A stretch of DNA of 64,000 bases from Winogradskyella alexanderae (GCF_020166335.1 NZ_JAIUJR010000001.1:434001-498000), one strand, 5' to 3'; positions 25,232 to 35,584 are shown, counted from the first letter of the stretch. A program made the numbers and translations. The notes: generated by a model not told the origin, from the letters alone.

Positions 25232-25712
25232 AACAGTTTTAGTTCTAAGTTGTTTTTTGATCTTGGGCTGTGACTCAAACGCAGTTTATGATATTTACAA
25301 ATCGGTTCCTAATCAGTGGCATAAAGACACTATTGCAAATTTTAAATTAAGCGCGCCTGACACTACGAGCAATTACAATTTATTTGTGAATGTTAGAAAT
25401 ACAAACGATTATAAGTTTAATAATCTCTTTCTAATAGTAGAACTAAATTATCCTAATGGTAAAACATTGAAAGACACATTGGAATATAAAATGGCAAAGC
25501 CTAATGGCGAACTTTTAGGAACAGGGTTTTCAGATATTAAAGAAAATAAACTTTGGTATAAAGGTTTTGATGTACCATTCAAATTTACAGAAGAAGGAGA
25601 CTATAACGTAAGCATACAGCATGCTATGAGGGAGAACGGTCGGGTTAATGGTGTTGAAAACCTCGAAGGAATTACGGATGTTGGATTTCGGGTTGAATAC
25701 GCTCAAAAATAA
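25212..25712 (+). CDS. gldH: Gliding motility lipoprotein GldH
   Basis: This 166-aa lipoprotein has cysteine 20 in FLILGCDSNAVYD and continues with the GldH pattern VYDIYKSVPNQWHKDT and KENKLWYKGFD. GldH is needed for gliding and chitin use in Flavobacterium johnsoniae. I chose ATG 25212 because it gives a clean lipoprotein signal; an in-frame start at 25131 would bury the signal behind 27 charged residues encoded inside the ricT-like gene. It overlaps that gene by 20 bp and precedes PBP1A by 9 bp. No other gld gene is in the window, but the three T9SS cargo genes fit a gliding or T9SS-bearing cell. Confidence 0.92.
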   Translation: MKKRTLKTVLVLSCFLILGCDSNAVYDIYKSVPNQWHKDTIANFKLSAPDTTSNYNLFVNVRNTNDYKFNNLFLIVELNYPNGKTLKDTLEYKMAKPNGELLGTGFSDIKENKLWYKGFDVPFKFTEEGDYNVSIQHAMRENGRVNGVENLEGITDVGFRVEYAQK

Positions 25713-25721
25713 GACACAATT

Positions 25722-28073
25722 ATGGCAAAAAAGAAAAAAACACCAACCAAGGCCCAAGCATTGGATTTTTCGAAATACACCAGATGGTTTTGGATTTTAT
25801 TTGCAAGTGGAATTTTGGCATTTGTGCTTTTATTTCTTTTAGCTTCTTGGGGTGTTTTGGGTGAAATGCCAGATCATACCAGATTAGAAAATCCTGAAAC
25901 TAATCTAGCTACAGAAATTATTTCGTCTGATGGTAAGACTTTAGGTAAATTCTATTTTAATGACAATCGAACTCCCGTTGGATATGAAAACTTACCAAAA
26001 CATCTTGTAGATGCATTGATCGCTACAGAGGATATAAGATTTTATGATCACAGTGGTATTGATGGTCGAGGTACATTGCGAGCCCTTTTCAAAGCGGGCA
26101 CTGGTGGTGGTGCAAGCACAATCTCTCAGCAATTGGCTAAGCAATTGTTTACAGATCAAGTTTCAAAAAATAAAGTAGAAAGGGCACTTCAAAAAGTAAG
26201 GGAATGGATTATTGCCATACGTCTAGAACGACAATACACCAAGGAAGAAATTATAGCACAGTATTTTAATATTTATGATTTTGGTAACAACGGTGACGGT
26301 ATACGATCTGCTTCAAGAATTTATTTTGGAAAAGAACCTCAAGATCTAGACTTAAAGGAATCGGCCATGCTTGTTGGTATGTTCAAGAATTCATCACTTT
26401 ATAATCCAAGGAGAAATCCGGAAGGGGTAAGGAATAGAAGAAATGTTGTCTTAGCACAACTTTATAAATATGATTATATCTCAGAGGAAGTCAAAGATTC
26501 TTTGCAGGCTACCGAGCTCGATTTAAATTTTACACCTGAAACACATAGTCAAGGTATTGCCACTTATTTTAGAGAGTACCTAAGATCGTTTATGAAAGAT
26601 TGGGCCAATGACAAGAAAAACAGAAAGCCCGACGGGAGTAAATACGATTTATATAGCGATGGCCTAAAAGTCTATACAACCATAGATTCTCGGATGCAAG
26701 CGTATGCTGAAAAAGCCATAGAACAACATATGCCAAGATTACAAGCAGAATTTGATCATCAAAACACACCGAAAAGAAATCCAACAGCACCTTTTTTAGA
26801 ACTTGATAAATCTGAAATAGATAAGTTGTTAAAAGATGGCATGCGAAGAGGTGAGCGCTGGAGAATACTTAAGTCTCAAGGTAAGTCGGATAAAGAAATT
26901 GAAGCATCGTTTCATGAACCACTTGAAATGACTGTTTTTAAATGGATTGATGGTAAGCCAGGAGAAGTAGATACGGTTATGAAACCTATTGATTCTATGC
27001 GTTATTACAAATCGTTTTTAAGACCAGGTATGATGTCAATGGATCCACAAACAGGTCATGTCAAAGCTTGGGTCGGAGGTATGGATTACAAACATTTTAA
27101 ATACGATATGGTAAAACAAGGAAAGCGCCAAGTTGGTTCTACATTTAAACCATTCGTTTACGCAACAGCGATTGATCAGTTGCAACTTTCACCGTGTGAT
27201 TCGTTTCCACGTTCACCAATAACAATTGAAGCGGAGAAATATGGTAATCCCGAACCATGGACAGTTCAGAATTCTGATGGAAATTATTCTGGCATTCAAA
27301 CTTTAAAAGATGCCCTAGCAAGCTCTACCAATACCGTAACCGCTAGGTTAATGAATGAAATAGGGCCTCAACCAGTTGTAGAAATGGCTAAAAAACTTGG
27401 TGTAGAACAAGATATATTACCAGTACCAGCCATTGCTTTAGGTACGCCAGATATTAGTGTTTACGAAATGGTAGCAGCCTATTCTACTTTCGCTAATAAA
27501 GGGGTTTACAATAAGCCAGTGATGGTTACGCGTATAGAAGACAAAAACGGAACGGTGCTATATCAATTCACTCCAGAAAGTAAGGATGTTCTAAGCGAAG
27601 AAGTGGCATATGTTACTGTTAACTTAATGGAAGGTGTTACCCAAGGAGGATCAGGTACTAGATTAAGACATAGTTGGGCTGTTAATAAACCAGAATACAA
27701 GGAAATTATAACAGGGTATCCCTATGAATTTGATAACCCTATTGCCGGTAAAACCGGAACTACTCAAAATCATAGCGACGGCTGGTTTATGGGCATGGTG
27801 CCAAACTTAGTAACTGGTGTATGGGTTGGTGCCGAAGATAGAGCAGCTCATTTTAGCACGATTACCTATGGTCAAGGTGCCTCAATGGCATTACCAATTT
27901 GGGGTTTATATATGAAAGCGTGTTATGCAGATGAAACGCTTAATGTTTCAAAAGGTGAATTTGAAGAACCTTCAGAACTTACTATCAGAACTGACTGTAC
28001 TGTCACACCGTTAGAGGATCAGAATAATGATAAAGAATTGGTTGACGATATTGAAGATTTTTCAGATTTCTAA
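25722..28073 (+). CDS. Penicillin-binding protein 1A (class A, bifunctional)
   Basis: This 783-aa inner-membrane enzyme polymerises and cross-links peptidoglycan. It has a short cytoplasmic tail, one membrane helix (about 22-44), the glycosyltransferase domain with ATEDIRFYDHSGID (catalytic E103) and GASTISQQLAKQLF, and a transpeptidase domain with SxxK in GSTFKPF, SxN in SSTNTV and KTG in KTGTTQ followed by DGWFMG. All catalytic residues are in place. It follows gldH by 9 bp. An 88-bp gap separates it from scoA. Confidence 0.95.
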   Translation: MAKKKKTPTKAQALDFSKYTRWFWILFASGILAFVLLFLLASWGVLGEMPDHTRLENPETNLATEIISSDGKTLGKFYFNDNRTPVGYENLPKHLVDALIATEDIRFYDHSGIDGRGTLRALFKAGTGGGASTISQQLAKQLFTDQVSKNKVERALQKVREWIIAIRLERQYTKEEIIAQYFNIYDFGNNGDGIRSASRIYFGKEPQDLDLKESAMLVGMFKNSSLYNPRRNPEGVRNRRNVVLAQLYKYDYISEEVKDSLQATELDLNFTPETHSQGIATYFREYLRSFMKDWANDKKNRKPDGSKYDLYSDGLKVYTTIDSRMQAYAEKAIEQHMPRLQAEFDHQNTPKRNPTAPFLELDKSEIDKLLKDGMRRGERWRILKSQGKSDKEIEASFHEPLEMTVFKWIDGKPGEVDTVMKPIDSMRYYKSFLRPGMMSMDPQTGHVKAWVGGMDYKHFKYDMVKQGKRQVGSTFKPFVYATAIDQLQLSPCDSFPRSPITIEAEKYGNPEPWTVQNSDGNYSGIQTLKDALASSTNTVTARLMNEIGPQPVVEMAKKLGVEQDILPVPAIALGTPDISVYEMVAAYSTFANKGVYNKPVMVTRIEDKNGTVLYQFTPESKDVLSEEVAYVTVNLMEGVTQGGSGTRLRHSWAVNKPEYKEIITGYPYEFDNPIAGKTGTTQNHSDGWFMGMVPNLVTGVWVGAEDRAAHFSTITYGQGASMALPIWGLYMKACYADETLNVSKGEFEEPSELTIRTDCTVTPLEDQNNDKELVDDIEDFSDF

Positions 28074-28161
28074 AACGCCTTTTTTACACCTCTATTTTGA
28101 ATGAAATTCCTGTGATAATAGGGCATTGTTTTGTACTTTTCAAGAAGCAAACAACTAATTT

Positions 28162-28863
28162 ATGATTACTAAAAAAGTATTAAATGTTGAAGAAGCATTA
28201 CAGGGTGTTTCAGATAACATGACTTTTATGCTTGGTGGCTTTGGACTATCAGGAATACCTGAAAAAGCAATCGCTCAACTCGTAAAATTAAATGTAAAAG
28301 GCCTAACATGTATTTCTAATAATGCAGGAGTAGACGATTTTGGTTTAGGGCTTTTGCTTCAACAAAAACAAATTAAAAAGATGATATCCTCCTATGTTGG
28401 GGAAAATGATGAATTTGAGCGTCAAATGCTTTCTGGTGAACTTGAAGTTGAATTGATACCACAAGGGACTCTCGCAGAACGATGCAGGGCCGCGCAGTCA
28501 GGGTTCCCAGCTTTTTATACGCCTGCAGGTTATGGTACAGAGGTTGCAGAAGGAAAAGAGGTAAGAGAATTTAATGGCAAAATGCACATTTTAGAATATG
28601 CATTCAAAGCAGATTTTGGATTTATAAAAGCATGGAAAGGGGATACCGCAGGGAATTTGATATTTAAAGGCACGGCAAGAAATTTTAATCCAAATATGTG
28701 CGGTGCGGCTAATATAACTGTCGCTGAAGTCGAAGAGCTTGTTCCTGCAGGCCATTTAGATCCGAATCAAATACACATACCAGGGATTTTTGTACAACGC
28801 ATATTTGAAGGCGTTAATTATGAAAAGCGTATAGAACAACTAACTGTAAGACAACATCAGTAA
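28162..28863 (+). CDS. scoA: 3-oxoacid CoA-transferase subunit A
   Basis: This 233-aa subunit pairs with the next gene to make succinyl-CoA:3-oxoacid CoA-transferase, which moves CoA between succinate and acetoacetate or related 3-oxoacids. The CoA-binding segment [11 protein letters not shown] (about 21-31) and the TCISNNAG and [11 protein letters not shown] segments fit family I CoA-transferase alpha subunits. It is separated from scoB by one base. In aerobic bacteria it serves breakdown of ketone bodies and some amino acids. Confidence 0.94.
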   Translation: MITKKVLNVEEALQGVSDNMTFMLGGFGLSGIPEKAIAQLVKLNVKGLTCISNNAGVDDFGLGLLLQQKQIKKMISSYVGENDEFERQMLSGELEVELIPQGTLAERCRAAQSGFPAFYTPAGYGTEVAEGKEVREFNGKMHILEYAFKADFGFIKAWKGDTAGNLIFKGTARNFNPNMCGAANITVAEVEELVPAGHLDPNQIHIPGIFVQRIFEGVNYEKRIEQLTVRQHQ

Positions 28864-28864
28864 T

Positions 28865-29518
28865 ATGTTAGACAAAAATGGAATAGCAAAACGAATTGCT
28901 AAAGAAGTTAAGGACGGCTACTATGTTAATTTGGGAATAGGCATTCCTACATTAGTAGCAAATTTTGTTAGGGAAGATATTGAAGTTGAGTTCCAAAGTG
29001 AAAATGGTGTTCTTGGGATGGGTCCTTTTCCTTACGAGGGTGAAGAAGATCCAGATATTATCAATGCGGGGAAACAAACTATAACGACATTGCCTGGTGC
29101 TAGTTTTTTTGATTCTGCCATGAGTTTTTCAATGATTAGAGGAAAACATGTTGACCTTACAATTTTAGGCGCTATGGAAGTTGCTGAGAATGGTGACATC
29201 GCCAATTGGAAAATACCTGGTAAAATGGTAAAAGGTATGGGAGGCGCAATGGATTTGGTGGCAAGTGCGGAGAATATCATTGTGGCTATGATGCACACCA
29301 ATAGAGCTGGCGCCTCGAAACTACTAAAACGATGTACACTTCCTTTGACTGGCGTAAATTGCGTAAAAAAAATTGTTACAAATATGGCTGTTTTAGAGGT
29401 TACTAAAGAAGGCTTTAAACTTTTAGAACGCGCCCCTGGTGTTTCAGTTGAAGAAATAAAAGATGCAACTGAAGGACATCTCATTGTTGAAGGTGAAATA
29501 CCAGAGATGACTATTTAA
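28865..29518 (+). CDS. scoB: 3-oxoacid CoA-transferase subunit B
   Basis: This 217-aa subunit carries the catalytic glutamate (E46) in QSENGVLGMGP, which forms the glutamyl-CoA intermediate, and the NLGIGIPTLVANF segment near the N-terminus. It is full length. With scoA it forms a two-gene unit that is followed by 76 bp and then the convergent giant T9SS gene; no good terminator hairpin is visible there. Confidence 0.95.
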   Translation: MLDKNGIAKRIAKEVKDGYYVNLGIGIPTLVANFVREDIEVEFQSENGVLGMGPFPYEGEEDPDIINAGKQTITTLPGASFFDSAMSFSMIRGKHVDLTILGAMEVAENGDIANWKIPGKMVKGMGGAMDLVASAENIIVAMMHTNRAGASKLLKRCTLPLTGVNCVKKIVTNMAVLEVTKEGFKLLERAPGVSVEEIKDATEGHLIVEGEIPEMTI

Positions 29519-29594
29519 TTTATTAGGGCACAAAATCAATAATGCTCTACATATAATTTTGGAGTTTTATTAGAAGCGCAAGCCAATAAAAAGT

Positions 29595-32500
29595 TTAATT
29601 GTAGATGAACTTTTTTATAACAGGGCCATCATCTGTATTTATTCTAATTATATAAGCTCCTGAATTTAATTCTAATAAATCGTATTCATTGTAAGATCCT
29701 TGTTGAAGCTCTAAATCAAAAATTATTCTTCCATTTAAATCTATAATTACTAACGCTTTTAAATTAATTAAATCTGGGTTTACAATAACGATTTTACGTT
29801 TGTTATAATCATAGTGAATACTGAGGTTTTCTAATTCCCTATCTTGTATGGATAAAGAATCCAAATTTGAAAAGGTAATCTTAAACCTATTTAAGTATTG
29901 ACCAGGCTCTAGATAAGTTGAGTAATTATGGGCTCTTAAATCATGGTACGAGTCCGAAATGGTATCATAAAGATAAATGACTAAGTCATCTGGAATATTT
30001 TCTAGCATTTCTATTGAAATATTTACAGAACCACTTTGATCTATAACCAAACCTAAAGGTAATTCCTGATCGCTATTAAAGTTATTAACCGCTTGTATAA
30101 CAAACTCAGTATTTTCAATAATCCAATAGAAATCTTCAGTAGCTTTATCTAACATAGGCGCGTCATAGCCAAGATCAAAAGAGTTTGTTGCATTATCGTC
30201 TAATGCTACCATTATCTGTCTATGTAAACCGGTTGAAGAATCAAATTTTAGTCTAATTAATGAGCGTAAATCGGAACTGTTATCATCATCAATGGATTTG
30301 TTTGAAAAACCGATCCCTTCATTTCCCTTTTTTTGAGCTTGTTTCATGAACGAGGAACTCAATGGCTCTTCAGGGATGTAAACTCTTTGCGAATTATTAA
30401 AGATAATATCCCCACCATCAATGACAGTAATACCTGTCAAACCAGAATCTAGAGATGTACTTACGAAGAAACCTTGGTTAACGGGAATGTAACGTCCAGG
30501 TATCTTTATACCGCTTTCACCGGTTGCATTAATAAGTTCATCGTTTGCAATTGCAGGGACACCTCCAACTAAATTTCTTGTTGCATAACCTCCAATGTAA
30601 GAACCTAATATATGCGAGTTTTCTTCTCCAAAGTGATCCCAAAAATATAATGCGCCATTAAAAATATTGCCATTAGTGTTGTTGCCACCATCTGCAATAC
30701 TTATGTTATCCATAATAAATTTCTCTGCGTCAATTGCTGAAGGGTAGGGATTTCCAACAAGCCTATCATTTCCTAAGCTTAAGGTCAGATTAATATCACC
30801 ATTAAATGGTTTTCCTCTGTATACATAGTTTTGATGGGTTGTGATGGATTCAGTTCCAGAGCTGCCCTTCATGGTGTAACCTTCGCCTGGTAACATAGAT
30901 GTGGTTTCATTTATGTTTTGCCACGAGTTATAGTCGTCATTAGCACCATTAAACTTAAAGAGCCAATACGAACTTATAGTAATAGGGTCAGTAACGCCTG
31001 CGTCAGCAGCTGTATGTGATCCTTGAAAATTTATTGTCTTTGGAAAAACACCATCATCTGGTAGAGATCCATCTAAAAGCACACCCTGAACAGTGTGGTT
31101 TGTATTTAAACTTGCTGTACCACGAGGCCCAGAAGACCCAATTGGCCCTACTGAAGATGACCAATAATTGTAGTTGAAGCTATTTGCCGTTCCTTGTTGG
31201 TCTCTTTCAATGTATCCAGAGCTATTAGCATCCAAAATACTTCCAGAGGTTTGGACTAATTGTGATTCGCCAACCAAATCTATAATGCCATCTAGTTCTA
31301 AGTATTTTGTCACCGTTAGGCTTTGACCACTATTATTATAATCTAATGGTTCTGACGGTTCTGCCATGGTTAATTCCTTGCCTGCCGTATCAAGTAATAG
31401 TCCTAATACAGTAATGTCTTTATCTCCTGAATTAATAGCATGAGAAACTTGAACTATATTCCAATCTATTGACGTTGCTCCATCAATTCCTATACTGTTT
31501 GGTGTTTTTACATCAGTAAAATTGGTCCATGTATCAGCAGTATTCCAGTTTTGGTTATCGATACGGGTACTGTATGGCAATGGAGCTGTTTGAGATTGGC
31601 TTGTGGTTGTATTTCTATTTACACCAAAGAAGTTGTTTGCCGATTTATCCTCGGCAACGTCGTCAGTAAATGTGTAGTAACCAATTAAGTTTTCCCATAA
31701 TAAATCATCTGAAATATCAAGTGGTATAATCTTGCCTCTAACCTTTGTGCCATTGGTTTCGATTTCTTGGTTCATCATTTCATGAATTTGTTGCTCCGTT
31801 AAAGCAACATCCCAAATTCTTACTTCGTCTATAAATCCATCGAAATATTTTTTTGGGGTATTTGGCGTATCACTGTCATAGAGTGCGCCTAAAAGAAACT
31901 TTTCGGTACCAGAACTAGGGGTTACTGCAATGTTTTCTTCCGCAATTTTTACGCCATCAATAAATAAAGACGCTCTTGCTCCATCAAAGGTCGTAGAGAT
32001 GTGGTACCATTTATTGTTAGTAATCGCATATGGAGAAACCATGTTCAAAATTAATGTGCCTGAAGCATCGTACCATTTTACGGTTGGAAAATTGTTTTCA
32101 AGCGCTACTACATACCCACGTTTATTACCTATTTTATCGTCACCTTTAGATAGAATTGTACCTGAGCTCGTGGTAGATTCTTGTAAAAACCAAGCCTCTA
32201 CAGAGAATGGTCCTGAAAAAGAATGAGTATCACCAAAGTCAATATGGTCGTCGACACCATCAAAATCAATCTGCGTTGATGTGACGTCCAAATATGCAGT
32301 CTCCTTATCTGTCACTGCGTTCTCCAGTCCTTCTTTAGCTGTAGCGCGATAGGAAAATGAACCGGTCTGATTTAGAAATAGCTCATACTCGTAAGTATTA
32401 GAGCAACTTGTGGTGTTAACTAAGGTTGGCGTAATGGGCGTGCCCATCATATCTATTTCAAGGTCTGTGATATCATATGCGCCAAAAGGATCGGTTACCT

Positions 32501-35102
32501 CTGCTCTTAAATAAACTGCGTTACCGGCTTCTGAAGTGGTTATTGCAGTGCCTCCAGGATAGGGTGCGTCATAGACTTCAAAAGACGCTATTTCAATATA
32601 AGTTGAGGTATCAAACTCCACTTTTGAAGGTTTGGAAAGGCTATCAAACTCAATTTCAAATTCCAGACCAGACTCATTAGACCCAATAACAAGTGTTATT
32701 GCATCACCAGCTGGTATAGTGTTGTCTGCATCTAAAGACCCAGACCATGTTATGAGATTTGATGTTGCATCAAAAATCGGATCTGTAAGTGTTATAATAG
32801 TATTGGAGCAACTCGATTTTAAAATTGCAGTAATATCAGGATTATCTGGCATAGTACCGTTTACTACATTCACATAAGTCTCAACTGTAATTGGTGTATT
32901 TTCTTTTATCGTGAAAGGACTACAAAATTCGGGTGTTTGTCTAAAAGAAACGGCATTTAATGAATAGGTAACGGTTAGAATTGGTGGGTTTGCAGATTCT
33001 CTTGTGTCATACTCAGCCTCTCTATTTCCCATGCCACCACTTTCTTGATAAACACTAAGAGCCATACCATTATTAACCGAAACACCAGAAACCCAATCCT
33101 CGACCAAACAGGTTACGGGCCAGGTTTGAATTCCTGTTGAATTTACATTTATCGTCGATAATGGTGTTCCGCTATTGGAATTAGGCCCTATGGCACCTTC
33201 GGCACTCCAATTTTCTGTTGGTGTGCGTTGTAACCAATTCGATGCGCCACTAGCACCACATTGCGTGCCTTCATCCCAAACATCAGCATCTGCTATTTTA
33301 AAAACGCTAACATCCATGTCTGCGCCGGATGTACAATTCATTTTTAGTTCTGCATACTCAACCACTGCACCTGGAGGTAGTGAGGATAAGTCAAACTGAA
33401 CCAACATCCTTTGACTATCTGTAGTTTCACGATCAATAATTATTGAAGTACAAGACCCGTAATTATTAGAATCATTTTTAAGCTTTATACCAGTATCTTT
33501 TGTCGCTATTAAATCAACAGTAACTGTTGTTCCCACCGTTAATATTGGAGATGTTGCTGTTGTATTGTCACCACTAGCAACAGGATCTATTCGGTCTAAT
33601 GCTAGAGACGGATCTGAAAGGTATAGTTGTTTGGTAGCTTCTAAAAGGCCTAAAGATCTAGTGTCGCCATTGCAAAAACCATTATTCGGAGTTACGGAAA
33701 TGGTTCCAGTTAAACTTCCTACAGTAACCGTAATACTATTTGTTGTACCTCCAGCAGTTTGTATCCATCCTGCTGGTAATACCCAGTTATAAGTAACTCC
33801 AGGGACATTTTCTACGCTATAGGTTTCAATTGCGCCTAGTGAAGGACTTGTGTTGCCAGTAATTTCACTTGGTAAATCTGGAGGAAAGATACCAACTCCT
33901 GAATCCCTTGAAAATGTAATATTAGATGGTTTTGTATCGCTATCGTAATCTATATAAAATGATACATTGGGTTCTGTTGTAGCAACTGTTAATGCGAGAG
34001 CCTCACCAGCTGGGATAGAAATATCTGACCCAAGAACTCCGGTCCACGTTAATAGGCCAGAAGCATTATCATAAGTTGGGTTGGTTAATGTAATTATATT
34101 GGTTGCACCATAATGCAATTCTGCAGATATTGATGGATTTACTGGCATGGTGCCACTTTCAATACTGATATAATTAGAAACGGTAATTGTCTCACTAGCC
34201 TTTATGGTTAGGGTGTTACATAGTGCAGGGGATTGTGTAAATGTTGTGTCTTCATTAGTACCTGGATTTATTGAAATCCCAGCTCTTGCTACTTCATTAC
34301 TGGACGCACTGCTCCATGACATTAATGTTGATGTGGTTGTTGCTGTTTTAATACTTGACGCACCGGCAATTTCATCTCCTGATGATATATTGTATATTTC
34401 TGTTTGAGAAGGGTTTATTGTCTGTGTGCCATTTCGAATGGTAGAAACATCAAAAACCATTGAACCGATGGCCGAAGGAACATTTAAATCAAATGGACTT
34501 TCCCCACTATCTTTGTATGCTGCCGAAGCAAATGCCCCAAATGGATTTGAAGGATTTACTCCGGTAAAATTGTTAACTCCTACAACGATACCTTTGTCAT
34601 AGTCTGAATCTAGTGTAACAATTACATTTGCTGTTCCAATAGGTGGATTAATAAAAGAATAAATGTACACATGAGACTTATCACCTGACTGAACTGGTGC
34701 TTGTGTAGAAACATTAGTATCGTCTAAATAACCGACCAGATTTAATCCTGTACCATCATAAGTTACAGAGGTAACTCTGGCATCCTTGCATGAAACACCA
34801 ACAAGCATTAAGCGATCATTACCTGATAGAACCTGAACATTTGGAAGGGAAAAAACACTATTGTTATCGGCATCAAATCCAGTAAAACTATTTACAAAGT
34901 TCACTGTTGCCGTAGGAAAATAGCCTAATAATTCTGATTGTGAAGTAGTATTGTCTCCTGAAGCAACAGGGTCAATTAAATCCAAGGATTGTGACGGATC
35001 CGATAAAAACAGTTGTTGAGATACCGTTTGACCAGTCATACAAGATGGCATACCAATAATACATATTAATATGACCAACATTACTCGTAATGTGCCTAAC
35101 AT
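29595..35102 (-). CDS. Giant T9SS-secreted adhesin-like protein with DNRLRE and LamG domains
   Basis: This 1835-aa protein has an N-terminal signal (about 1-24), two copies of a module that starts with LSDPS and DPVASGDNTT (near residues 32 and 494), two copies of a beta-domain starting FTQSPALC (about 287-410) and FRQTPEFC (about 719-840), a PKD-like domain (about 413-480), a DNRLRE domain (about 525-715) and a LamG/concanavalin-like domain (about 950-1100, FDGVDDHIDFGD ... DEVRIWDVALT). The C-terminal 75 residues are a type A T9SS sorting domain ending in IKKFIYN. It should be displayed on or released from the cell surface. No catalytic site seen; binding to glycans is inferred from LamG. 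Confidence 0.85.
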   Translation of the reverse strand: MLGTLRVMLVILICIIGMPSCMTGQTVSQQLFLSDPSQSLDLIDPVASGDNTTSQSELLGYFPTATVNFVNSFTGFDADNNSVFSLPNVQVLSGNDRLMLVGVSCKDARVTSVTYDGTGLNLVGYLDDTNVSTQAPVQSGDKSHVYIYSFINPPIGTANVIVTLDSDYDKGIVVGVNNFTGVNPSNPFGAFASAAYKDSGESPFDLNVPSAIGSMVFDVSTIRNGTQTINPSQTEIYNISSGDEIAGASSIKTATTTSTLMSWSSASSNEVARAGISINPGTNEDTTFTQSPALCNTLTIKASETITVSNYISIESGTMPVNPSISAELHYGATNIITLTNPTYDNASGLLTWTGVLGSDISIPAGEALALTVATTEPNVSFYIDYDSDTKPSNITFSRDSGVGIFPPDLPSEITGNTSPSLGAIETYSVENVPGVTYNWVLPAGWIQTAGGTTNSITVTVGSLTGTISVTPNNGFCNGDTRSLGLLEATKQLYLSDPSLALDRIDPVASGDNTTATSPILTVGTTVTVDLIATKDTGIKLKNDSNNYGSCTSIIIDRETTDSQRMLVQFDLSSLPPGAVVEYAELKMNCTSGADMDVSVFKIADADVWDEGTQCGASGASNWLQRTPTENWSAEGAIGPNSNSGTPLSTINVNSTGIQTWPVTCLVEDWVSGVSVNNGMALSVYQESGGMGNREAEYDTRESANPPILTVTYSLNAVSFRQTPEFCSPFTIKENTPITVETYVNVVNGTMPDNPDITAILKSSCSNTIITLTDPIFDATSNLITWSGSLDADNTIPAGDAITLVIGSNESGLEFEIEFDSLSKPSKVEFDTSTYIEIASFEVYDAPYPGGTAITTSEAGNAVYLRAEVTDPFGAYDITDLEIDMMGTPITPTLVNTTSCSNTYEYELFLNQTGSFSYRATAKEGLENAVTDKETAYLDVTSTQIDFDGVDDHIDFGDTHSFSGPFSVEAWFLQESTTSSGTILSKGDDKIGNKRGYVVALENNFPTVKWYDASGTLILNMVSPYAITNNKWYHISTTFDGARASLFIDGVKIAEENIAVTPSSGTEKFLLGALYDSDTPNTPKKYFDGFIDEVRIWDVALTEQQIHEMMNQEIETNGTKVRGKIIPLDISDDLLWENLIGYYTFTDDVAEDKSANNFFGVNRNTTTSQSQTAPLPYSTRIDNQNWNTADTWTNFTDVKTPNSIGIDGATSIDWNIVQVSHAINSGDKDITVLGLLLDTAGKELTMAEPSEPLDYNNSGQSLTVTKYLELDGIIDLVGESQLVQTSGSILDANSSGYIERDQQGTANSFNYNYWSSSVGPIGSSGPRGTASLNTNHTVQGVLLDGSLPDDGVFPKTINFQGSHTAADAGVTDPITISSYWLFKFNGANDDYNSWQNINETTSMLPGEGYTMKGSSGTESITTHQNYVYRGKPFNGDINLTLSLGNDRLVGNPYPSAIDAEKFIMDNISIADGGNNTNGNIFNGALYFWDHFGEENSHILGSYIGGYATRNLVGGVPAIANDELINATGESGIKIPGRYIPVNQGFFVSTSLDSGLTGITVIDGGDIIFNNSQRVYIPEEPLSSSFMKQAQKKGNEGIGFSNKSIDDDNSSDLRSLIRLKFDSSTGLHRQIMVALDDNATNSFDLGYDAPMLDKATEDFYWIIENTEFVIQAVNNFNSDQELPLGLVIDQSGSVNISIEMLENIPDDLVIYLYDTISDSYHDLRAHNYSTYLEPGQYLNRFKITFSNLDSLSIQDRELENLSIHYDYNKRKIVIVNPDLINLKALVIIDLNGRIIFDLELQQGSYNEYDLLELNSGAYIIRINTDDGPVIKKFIYN

Positions 35103-35410
35103 AATGCGGTTAAGGTTTTTAATTAAGGGTTAAGAGGGACAATGGATTTAGGACGCAAAATATAAAAAAGAAATAAAACATCGATTAACGTATGTTAATA
35201 TCCGATGAAAAGCAATAAAAATTAACATTTATTAGAATTTGAAGAATAACCCTATAAGAATAAAATCACCTATGAATTTGTAAGAAAACACTTTTATAAA
35301 TGCTTAAATGTTAAAAATAAATGTATTTTATCGATTAATTATGTATTTAAACTGATATATTAAAAATAAATATCATATTAGCAATCCCAAATTAAAATAA
35401 CCAAGTTTAC
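35103..35410. other. AT-rich intergenic stretch upstream of the giant T9SS gene
   Basis: No ORF or RNA gene is seen. Two TCGATTAA boxes lie 150 bp apart (35181-35188, 35331-35338); the first is inside an imperfect dyad CATCGATTAAC...GTTAAT...CGATG (35179-35207) that lies 77 bp upstream of the 35102 start codon and may be its operator. No exact TAnnTTTG box was found on the minus strand. Confidence 0.35.
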
Positions 35411-35461
35411 CATAAACTTAATTTATGATTTGTCCCAAATCTATCATAAACTTAACTTATG
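35411..35461 (+). promoter_or_regulatory. Paired palindromic operator with possible promoter between the copies
   Basis: CATAAACTTAATTTATG (35411-35427) and CATAAACTTAACTTATG (35445-35461) differ at one of 17 positions, start 34 bp apart (about three helical turns), and each has 5-6 bp symmetric arms. A smaller dyad ATTTG-TCC-CAAAT (35428-35440) lies between them. The second copy ends with the ATG of the 41-aa ORF. The TGATTTG at 35426-35432 is a near match to the -7 box. Confidence 0.6.
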
Positions 35462-35584
35462 AAAACAGAACAGAATCTACCAGAACCTACGTTAACAGAA
35501 AACAATATGTTTTCTAATTTTAGAAAAACTATGAGGTTAGTCTCAAATGTTTTAAAATTAACTAAGAAAATTTTCATGCTATAG
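35459..35584 (+). CDS. Small basic amphipathic protein (41 aa)
   Basis: This ORF encodes 41 residues: a polar, acidic first half (MKTEQNLPEPTLTENN) and a basic, amphipathic second half (FRKTMRLVSNVLKLTKKIF) with about seven positive charges and regularly spaced L/V/I/F, as in membrane-binding helices. Support for a real gene comes from its surroundings: two near-identical palindromes directly upstream, the second ending in its ATG, and a terminator whose stem begins inside its last codons. It is too short for standard gene callers. I do not recognise the family. A regulatory RNA with an incidental ORF is the alternative. Confidence 0.55.
   Translation: MKTEQNLPEPTLTENNMFSNFRKTMRLVSNVLKLTKKIFML

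Noticed and set aside
29032..29484. 150-codon open frame on the minus strand opposite scoB
   Set aside because: It lies fully inside a well-supported enzyme gene in antisense, has a composition biased by the sense codons and no known motif.
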